Assembly (NCBI GenBank): GCA_036927565.1
Contig: JAYESD010000001.1
Location: 69,521,751 to 69,585,750 of the forward strand
Length of the DNA stretch: 64,000 nucleotides
Direction: 5' to 3'
From: Tuctoria greenei
Taxonomy: Eukaryota > Streptophyta > Magnoliopsida > Poales > Poaceae
A model generated the notes under the pieces. It was not told the origin of the DNA and searched no databases. It saw only the letters and a program-made list of their open reading frames with translations. A program made the position numbers and the translations under genes. Each line of letters opens with the position of its first letter. The first letter of the stretch is position 1. Shown in pieces: positions 56,641 through 64,000 of this stretch.

Positions 56641-56918
56641 TATCACAAGCGGTTTTCATTGAAATTACAGGGATGTAGTCGTTGCAATTATCACAATCGT
56701 ATGTAGTCGTTGCAGGGAAAATTGCATCAGGAAAAAACACAGATGAGCGGATACTAGTACAGTAATGCATTGTAGGAAATGCTCGATCACCAGTGAGGCT
56801 GGCTTAATTGTGATAATACACCATTAGAGGCTTTACAATTGTTCAAAGATAATTTCTTTACACACTAAACAAAAATCATGCTACATTCATTGTAGATCGA
56901 CGATGAAGCTCTCATCGA

Positions 56919-57755
56919 TCAATCTAAATTGTACCGTCCTGCTTGCTCTCGAACACGTCTCTTATATTCCGCTGGATCCTGAAAATATTGACATTATTTA
57001 AATTAACAAATGTCGAAGGAGGAATGAATAACCTACATTGGTCACTAAGTCAAAGTGTCATCTAACCTTGATAAGTAGATTATAGCAATCATTTTCAACA
57101 TCAGGCACATTTGGCTGATGCAGCAAACGCTGAACTTCAAGTAGTATAGTTTTGATTGTAAAAGCACTGCACCACCCCTACGAAATATAATTTAAGCAAT
57201 ATAATAAACCAGTTCAAATAAGTTCGACAACAATTATAAGTAATAATTACATGAACAAAATAGGTCTATCTTACAGTCTCTTGATCAAGAATCCCGATGC
57301 AGAGTGCTCCCGAACGATGGACATTTGGGTGGAAGAACCCAATTGGAAAGGTGCATCTTGGAGGCACCAAGGGATAGTCCTCAGAGAAGGAGATTGTCAG
57401 GGGGTAGTAACCATCTTCCCATTCAGTCTGCAAAAGAAATTTATTAATAGGAGGACGATGGTTAAACTCATATTGTGCTTGTTCTTCATGACTTACCCCT
57501 TCTTTACCGGGTACGATGCACTGCCACTTCAATAAATCTCCCGATTCAGGCTTCGCAGAGAAACCCTACGCGGAGAAATTGAAAATACCAAAAACAAACA
57601 AGACGGAAAAACAAACTACAGTTAAGTTCATCAGTCCATTACAGATACATATGTATATACAACCATGTGACTGGTGTGCCATATGTACATACATGGGGAT
57701 GGTTCTTGCGCCACGCCAAGCGCTCCTCCTTCAATCGTCTACACGCCCGAGACAT
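56919..57755 (-). CDS. UBC9-like: SUMO-conjugating enzyme (UBC9/SCE1-like), five exons
   Basis: Exons on the minus strand: 57755-57693, 57565-57497, 57427-57275, 57177-57067, 56978-56919. All four introns (127, 69, 97 and 88 bp) begin GT, end AG and fall between codons. The product is 151 residues; plant and animal UBC9 are about 160. Recognisable blocks are MSRACRRLKEERLAWRKNHP, GFSAKPESGD, PGKEG|TEWEDGYYPL, FSEDYPLVPPRCTFPIGFF, HPNVHRSGALCIGIL, HQPNVPDVEND and DPAEYKRRVREQA. The HPN motif, the catalytic Cys (in SGALC) and the Asp of PNVPD are kept. Lys14, part of the SUMO-contact basic patch (human numbering), is Leu, and the loop before KWQC is about seven residues shorter. UBC9 takes SUMO from the E1 enzyme and passes it to target lysines. 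The start at 57755 matches family length; an in-frame ATG lies just upstream. The gene sits between CACTA transposase sequence and CACTA subterminal repeats, so it is probably a captured host gene. Confidence 0.85.
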
Positions 57756-57899
57756 CATTATTTGAAAGACGTCCAAACTTCCAAACTTCCAAATCATTGA
57801 GTCCAAACGCATATGTGTACACAAATGCAAAAGGACACAATCCATATACCAACATTGTTCTAAGTTGATTTTAGAAGATACAAATATATACAATATATA

Positions 57900-58380
57900 T
57901 CATCTCGCATTGCTATATACATTTTTTCCAGCATTGACATCTTCTCGCATATAGGGTTTCAAATTCTTTTTAATGCTTCTCTCTACGCGCTTGATGTTTT
58001 CTGGTTCGGTGAAAAGGTACATCTCTTCATACTGATTATATTCCTCTTCATTATCTCGCACATTGTCAACCCCAACAATATTTTGATTTCCAGAAACAAC
58101 TACGTGTAACTTCTCAGTTTCTGGATCTTGAACATAAAAAACTTGTGCAACATTATCGGCGAGAACCCACAGGTCATCTTTGTAACCCACTTTATTCAAG
58201 TCTACCAGTGTCAGCCCATAATTGTCCACTTTCAAACCATCAGGATGTTTGACCCATTGGCACTTAAATACGGGCATTACCATTCTTTCGCCATAATCGA
58301 GTTCCCATATTTCCTCTATGAACCCGAAGTATGTGGTCTTCTGCCCTTGTGAATCATAAGCCTCAATACGAACACCACAT
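57900..58380 (-). pseudogene. Tnp2-associated DUF4216 region
   Basis: From about 58376 down: VRIEAYDSQGQKTTYFGFIE, ELDYGERMVMPVFKCQWVKH, YGLTLVDLNKVGYKDDLWVL, DNVAQVFYVQDPETEKLHVV, then an acidic stretch and the stop at 57900. This is the DUF4216 domain that forms the C-terminal part of CACTA Tnp2 proteins. The domain itself is open (no stop over about 155 codons), but the rest of the transposase is missing upstream of about 58380. The UBC9-like ATG lies only 144 bp downstream on the same strand, so transposon transcription could run into it. Confidence 0.85.
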
Positions 58381-58685
<305 letters not shown>

Positions 58686-58689
58686 ATAA

Positions 58690-58970
58690 AATACCTTATT
58701 TACGGTGACCAGGGTCGAGGTTATTCATAAATAATATTTATGGCCATCAGATAAGCCGTCGTAAATAGACTATTCCTATCCTTCCTTACCATTACTAGAC
58801 TTTGCCGCCGTAATAAATAAATTTATTTATGATGATGACATTCATAAATTAGCTTATTTAGGATATTTATGTCGATGGCCAAGAATCGTCATAAATAAGC
58901 AATTTACAACAACATCCACCCTATTTACAACAGCATATGACCCTCATAAAATTGGTTGTTTCCTTTAGTG
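58690..58970 (-). mobile_element. Terminal fragment of a different CACTA element
   Basis: Ends GTTGTTTCCTTTAGTG at 58970, i.e. a minus-strand start of CACTAAAGGAAACAAC. Subterminal motifs are of the TTATTTACRRYGRC / GTCRTAAATAAG type in both orientations. The termini do not match the CACTA end at 56101, so this is a second element or a recombined composite. Confidence 0.55.
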
Positions 58971-59106
58971 TTTATTAATTCGTTTTTGTTGTTACTTGAT
59001 CGTAATTGTTTGTCGATAACCAATGAAATTATTACTCAATTATGATTATTTGATACACAAGTTCTAAGTTGTTAGTGTTGTTGTACAACTATTTTTGTTA
59101 TAGAAT

Positions 59107-59990
59107 TGTCGGTACCCTCTGTACCGGATACCCCTTGGGATTGCAAAGATCACAAGGAAACTCCATCTACCAGATTTGAAGATCTCCGAAGGCCCCACAT
59201 GTCAGGTGTAACAGGACCTGCTTCCCCGACATGGTTAGTCTCAGGGCCGCCACGTGTATCATAAGACCAGAGCTATCGCCCACACATGGGAAAGCACCGG
59301 ACTAGATATCGAAATGGAATCCCCGGACCTAACCCCAGACAGAGGGAAGCTTCGGTACTGACACGTGTCCAATAGCACCGGACCTACCCGTCCACGACGG
59401 TAAGCTCCAGAGCTGCCGCGTGGCGACCGTCGGACCTTCAACTTCAACAATCAAACTGGTGGACCTCCCAACGGCTCCGGACCTTCAAGGAGCAATCAAA
59501 GACTTCAAGACCTGATTAAGTGTCATTAATGCCATATTAATGACACACGATCGGATGACCCTTAATACTAGTAACAGCATTGTTAAGGCCCGTTACAGGC
59601 TATTAAGGGTAATTAACCTCATTAATTGTGTATCAAGCATGTGTAACCGCCGGGGCCACATGTCGGGCCAGGATAACGGTGTAACGACCAGTCCTTGTAC
59701 TATAAAAGGACTGGTCGACGATACACAAGGGACGGTTGGAGACCACTACTGAACTCCCTAAGCTAGACAAGCTTCTTCTTCTTCTGGAACTTCTTCTAGA
59801 CTCACACGTTTAATACAACACCAACGTGCCCCATGCAGTAGGGTATTATGCTCAGGCGGCCCGAACCATGTAAATCTTTGTGTCCACTTGTTCTTCACCT
59901 TCTTGAATCTTTGCGCGCCCATTACCGAACTACAACTCCTCGATCTACCAAAGGTAGTGTCGGGAGATCTGTCGGATCCAAACACCGACA
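59107..59990 (+). repeat. 5' LTR of Tat-type gypsy copy 2
   Basis: 884 bp, TGTCGGTACCC to CACCGACA, with a TATA box TATAAAAGG at 59701. It is homologous end to end with 15713-16594. Left flank agaat. Confidence 0.92.
59701..59709 (+). promoter_or_regulatory. TATA box in gypsy LTR copy 2
   Basis: TATAAAAGG, conserved with 16308 in copy 1 and similar to 36847 in the non-autonomous element. Confidence 0.6.
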
Positions 59991-60010
59991 GTTGGCGCGC
60001 CAGGTAGGGG
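59991..60010 (+). other. Primer-binding site of gypsy copy 2
   Basis: GTTGGCGCGCCAGGTAGGGG directly follows the LTR. Copy 1 and the non-autonomous element at 33916 have mutated versions of the same site. Confidence 0.75.
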
Positions 60011-60027
60011 CGCCCGACATTTCAAGT

Positions 60028-61554
60028 ATGGTGAACTCAGCTGTTGGATCATCCAACGGCAACCCTGTTGTTCAACCCGCTGGGGGCAATCCCTCCAACA
60101 TGCAGCAACTAGCAGGTGTCATGGCTCGAGCAGGAGTCATGCCTCCACCGCCACCGCCTGCACCAGCACGTCAAGCTGAGTAGTGTGATGGTGCATCGGC
60201 GTCGGTCACCGCATCAGCGAATAACAACCCCGAACAAGCGCTTCATACAGCGTGTGCTCTCCTCTAACGTCCACCACCTCTAGGTGCATCCCTGAGTTCA
60301 ATGGAGCAATGGAGGGCTGATGTGGAACATTTGGTTGCAGCAGCAGCCGACCGCATCAGCAACCAAGGTCCTCCCCCTTCGGGGCGGGCCCCATTGCAGT
60401 GTCTGACCGTGTCGGGCAGACTTGGTCCGCATGCTTCCCAAAATAGGAGGCGCGCTGCATCACAACAAGTTACGTTTCTACCTTCCGGGGCGCAACGCAC
60501 TCATACGGTAACCAGGCTTTCAACTCATGACCTCCGGGCAGAGCTTGATCGCCGTTACCGTCAACAAGACGGCCGTGTCCATATCGAGCGTGCTCGCGAA
60601 AGGCGAGAGGCGTGAGACAGTCCTGCTCCCAAGGGAGTAGGAGGAGGCTGTTCTGCCCTGGCAATGAACCTACGCATGGTCAGATGGCCACAAAAGTTCT
60701 GGCCTCATCTGCCGGAGAAATTTGACGGGACTGTTAATCCTACTGAGTTTTTCCAGATTTACTCCACCGCAATCCTTGCGGCCGGAGCTAACGAGGCCGT
60801 AATGGCTAACTACTTCCCAGTGGCCTTGACTGGGACCGCCAGGTCCTGGTTCATGAGCCTTCCTCACAACTCCATCAATAGTTGGGAGGAATTGTGCCAA
60901 AAGTTCACCGCCAATTTGGGAAGTTCATACACCCGACCAGGCACCGAACTAGACCTTTTTGCAGTCGTGCAGAAGGGGGGAGAATCCCTACGCTCATTCA
61001 TCCAGAGGTTCTCCTAGGTTCGAAACACCATTCCTTCTATCTCCAGCTCCTCTGTTATCGTGGCATTTAGGCAGGGCGTACGAGATAAGAAGAAGTTGCA
61101 GAAGCTGGCGATTAAGGAGATCACCAGCGTCACGGAGCTCTTTAGCTTGGCAGACAAGTGTGCCAAAGCTGCAGAGGGCCGTGAAATGCACTCCAAACCA
61201 CCTCCGGAGGATGGTAAAAAATCCTCCAAAGGCAAAGCCACTACCTCCGGGAGTGGCAAAAAGAAGAAAAATTCCAACGGCAAGAAGAAGTCGTCGGCCG
61301 GCGCATCTACTGCTGCAGCTCCGGGTGGTCGGGGGCCACGCCCCGAGAAACGACCTCGGCCGTCCTCTGAAGACGGTGGCAACTCCAAAGTGTGGTGTCC
61401 CATCCACAAGTCGAACATCCACAACTTGGAGGACTGCTGGGAGGTCCAAAACCTTGCCGAGCGCTACAACAAGCGCCGAGAAGAAGTTCCTTTCTGTCAG
61501 AGGGAAGGAAAACAGAATGTCGATGAAGCTCCGGCTAAAGAGGAGTTAGGCTTC
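60028..61554 (+). pseudogene. Tat-type gypsy gag, copy 2
   Basis: ATG 60028 (MVNSAVGSSNGN), a Pro-rich N-terminal part, Arg-rich ERARERREA, the gag domain at about 60664-61170 (KFDGTVNPTEFFQIYSTAIL, ALTGTARSWFMSLP, KLAIKEITSVTELFSLADKC), a Lys/Ser-rich tail and the Cys/His block WCPIHKSNIHNLEDC near 61395. Stops are at 60181 (TAG), 60265 (TAA), 60613 (TGA) and 61015 (TAG). Copy 1 has CAG, CAA, CGA and CAG at these places, so all four are C-to-T changes. The frame is otherwise intact. Confidence 0.88.
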
Positions 61555-62430
61555 CAGGACCCTAAAAAGGTCCTGAAGGCTGTTTACACCTCCGTCGATG
61601 ACGACTCCAATGTCTCCCACAATGAGCGTTGGAAGACCATGAACACCATCTTTTGTGGTTCGTGGGACATCACCTCCCGCCGTTTCCTTAAGACCATGTG
61701 GCAGGACATGGCCTCAGTAGCTCCTACAGCCAGGGCGGAGCCTCATCGAGAGTGGATGGACACCACCATTACTCTTGATGCTTTGGACTGCCCTCGGAAC
61801 ATGATCGGAGCTGGTCAGCTACCTTTGATGGTATCACCTACCATCAATAACATTCAACTCCACCATGTAATGGTGGATGGAGGTTCGGGGGTGATCCTCA
61901 TAAGCTTCGAAGCTCTCATCAAGCTTCAGCTCCGACCTTCGGACCTTCGCCCCTCCCGACCTTTCTCCGGAGTAGGTTCGAGGGCCATAACCTCATTCGG
62001 TGCCATTACTCTCCCCATGACCTTCGGGACTCGGGAGAATTATCGCACTGAGAAGTTGATCTTTGACGTCGCTCAGATCAACTTACCTTTCAACGCCATT
62101 CTGGGCAGGCCCTCCTTGTACAAGTTCATGGCTGCTGCTCATTATGGCTACTTGGTGTTAAAGATGCCAACACCAGCTGGTGTTCTCCGAATTCGCGGAG
62201 ACCGCACTGCCAGAGTGACTGCTCTGGAAGAACTTCATGCGCTTGCTACAACGCAGGAGGAAGAATCTAGGCCGGAACAAGCTCTGAAACCCCCGAGCAT
62301 TCGTCAATGAGGCTCAACCTGTGCACCTCGCGTGCAACCAAGCAGCGACACCGACATCCCCGTCAAAGTCGTCCAAGTCGGTTCCGATGCCGCTCAGACC
62401 ACCCGTATATCGGGAGGTCTGAATGACAAA
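61555..62430 (+). pseudogene. Tat-type gypsy protease, copy 2
   Basis: Same frame as gag. The active-site block VMVDGGSGVILISF is near 61870-61910 and NLPFNAILGRPSLYKFM near 62080-62130. The protease section itself has no stop; a TGA at 62308 (CGA in copy 1) follows. The protease would process the polyprotein. Confidence 0.85.
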
Positions 62431-64000
62431 TAGGAACTCGCGCTCATCACTTTCCTCCGGGCTAATGTCGACGTGTTTGCCTAGCAACCGTCACAAATGC
62501 CTTGGATCCCTAGGGAAGTGATCGAGCATAATCTGAAGATCTATCCTGACGCTTGGCCCGTACATCAGAAGCCTCGGAAGCAATCAGTAAAGCGACAAAA
62601 CTTCAAATGACAAGAAGTGAAGAAGTTGCTCGAAGCTGGATTCATCCGAAAAGTCTTCCATCCAAAATGGCTGGCAAACCCAGTCATTGTACCCAAGGCC
62701 GGCGAGAAGCTTCGGATGTGTATCGACTACACAACATTGAATAAGGCATGCCCAAATGATCCATTCCCACTACCTAGAATAGATCAGATAGTGGATTCCA
62801 CCTCCAGGTGTGAATTACTGTGTTTCCTATATGCATATTATGGGTACCATCAAATCAGAATGTCTAGGGAAGATGAAGAACATACTTCTTTTATCACAGT
62901 AGATGGATTGTACTGCTATACTGCCATGTCATTTGGTCTCAAGAATGCAGCTTCAACATTTGTACGAGCTATGTACAAAACCTTTGGAGAGCTCATCAGA
63001 GACGTAGTGGAAGTTTATGTTGATGACATCGTCATCAAGATCAAAGACAATGAGTCACTCCTTGATACCTTGCATGCTGTCTTTGACAAGCTGCGGGTCA
63101 CCCGCACGAAGCTCAACCCAGACAAGTGCGTCTTCGGGGTTAGCTCCGGAAAGCTTCTTGGTTTCCTGGTAAACCACCGGGGCATAGAGGCAAATCTGGC
63201 GAAGATTAAAGCCATTGAGGATATGCGGCCACCAGCCCGCATCAAGGATGTCCAGAAACTGACTGGATGTCTAGCCGCCCTCAGCCAGTTCATCTCAAGA
63301 CTGGCGGAACGGGCGCTACCCTTCTTCAAGCTATTGAGGAAGTCCAGACCATTCCAATGGTCTGAAGAAGCAGAAAAGGCGTTCCAGGTGCTAAAGCAGC
63401 TCCTCACCACTCTACCAACCTTGGTAGCTCCGAACCCTGGTGAGCCCTTACTGCTTTACATTTTTGCAATCGGCGAGGTTGTTAGCATGGTATTGGTTGC
63501 GGAGAGACCAGAACCATCCCAAGCTCAGGAATCCAGACCCCTCCGAGAGGGTCCGGAGGTTCTTGAAGGTGAGTCTGGGTCCCAGTCCCCAAACTTGGAT
63601 CTACAGGGAGTTATTCCAGAAGATCTGGACCCCTCCGGGGGGGTCCGGGTCACTCAAGTAGAAGCTCCGGGTTCCTCCAGCAAGGACCCGGAGGTCCCCG
63701 AAGCAGGTTCGGACCCCACCGGGAGGGTCCGAGTCGATGTGGAGGAAGCTTTGGGCCCCTTCGGGAGGGTTCGGACAGTCCAGTGCCCAGTATACTTCAT
63801 CAGCGAAGTACTACATGATGCCAAGACTCGATACCTAGAGGTACACAAGCTGCTCTACGCAGTTCTCATCGCCTCCAGGAAGCTTCACCATTACTTCCAA
63901 GCTCACAAGATCTCAGTGGCGACCTCTTATCCACTGCATGCGATCTTGCATAATCCCAACTCTACTGTGAACATTGCAAAGTGGGCAGCAGAATTGACCG
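62431..64000 (+). pseudogene. Tat-type gypsy reverse transcriptase and RNase H, running off the window
   Basis: After stops at 62431 (TAG, shared with copy 1), 62482 (TAG, where the family has Trp) and 62608 (TGA) the frame is open for more than 460 codons to the window end. RT blocks: EVKKLLEAGFIRKVFHPKWL, NPVIVPKAGEKLRMCIDYT, LPRIDQIVDS, YGYHQIRMSREDEEHTSFIT, and the active-site YVDD at 63016-63027. Motif A reads FLYAYYGYHQ: the catalytic Asp (FLDAYSGYHQ in the family) is Tyr, codon 62830-62832. The RNase H part starts near 63410 and carries a Pro/Gly/Glu-rich insertion of about 90 residues (63500-63780) before VYFISEVLHDAKTRYLEVHK. The enzyme is predicted to be inactive. Confidence 0.88.

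Larger units (their letters stand above)
59107..64000 (+). mobile_element. Tat-type Ty3/gypsy element, copy 2, continuing past the window
   Basis: An LTR (59107-59990), a primer-binding site and one continuous reading frame (with eight stops, no frameshift) through gag, protease, reverse transcriptase and RNase H to the window end. It is the same family as 15713-19060. The wording of the RT and RNase H (FGLKNAASTFVRAMYK, YFQAHKISVATSYPLHAILH) and the DGGSG protease fit the Tat group of non-chromodomain gypsy elements. Integrase and the 3' LTR lie outside the window. Confidence 0.92.

Overview
The window is a plant nuclear DNA segment, almost certainly from a grass (Poaceae; the species cannot be named from sequence). 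The evidence is the set of Ty3/gypsy, Ty1/copia and CACTA (En/Spm) families, Stowaway- and Tourist-type MITEs, GT-AG introns, and remnants of gene families that are expanded in grasses: F-box-like proteins with a C-terminal Cys/His finger, and WRN-type 3'-5' exonucleases. There is no prokaryotic gene organisation, rRNA, tRNA or CRISPR. Most of the 64 kb is nested transposons; coding regions are largely broken.

Layout. 1-6175: a Ty3/gypsy LTR on the minus strand abuts the plus-strand gag-pol of a related element, which has lost half of its integrase and the front of its 3' LTR. 6176-11895: a Ty1/copia fragment whose gag region is tandemly triplicated in 1586-bp units. 11896-15712: the 3' half of a CACTA element (70-bp tandem repeats, then Tnp2 transposase on the minus strand), cut by the LTR of a Tat-type Ty3/gypsy element (15713-19060). 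That element is cut in turn by a 605-bp tandem array (19061-21222).

21.2-33.4 kb is the least retrotransposon-like part. It holds MITEs and foldback elements, an F-box-like pseudogene, a WRN-exonuclease pseudogene, three members of an unrecognised small gene family with related upstream DNA, minisatellites and long (TA)n tracts.

33.4-55.0 kb is a nest with clear boundaries. Two LTRs of one family, about 1.5 kb each, lie tail to tail 13 bp apart (33399-38069 plus; 38083-39595 minus). The first is interrupted by a complete non-autonomous LTR element (33916-37079, target duplication acacc). The second is the 3' LTR of a 16.9-kb minus-strand element (38083-55025) that carries a complete 9.2-kb CACTA element (40000-49172, target duplication tgt), itself carrying a Tourist MITE.

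55.0-64.0 kb: unclassified DNA, then CACTA-derived sequence (56101-58970) enclosing a five-exon UBC9/SCE1-like SUMO-conjugating-enzyme gene with an apparently intact reading frame, then a second Tat-type gypsy copy (59107 to the window end) with its LTR, gag-protease and reverse transcriptase/RNase H in one frame broken by eight stop codons.

Functionally only the UBC9-like gene and perhaps the small unknown genes look capable of making a protein. Everything else is mobile DNA in several stages of decay.
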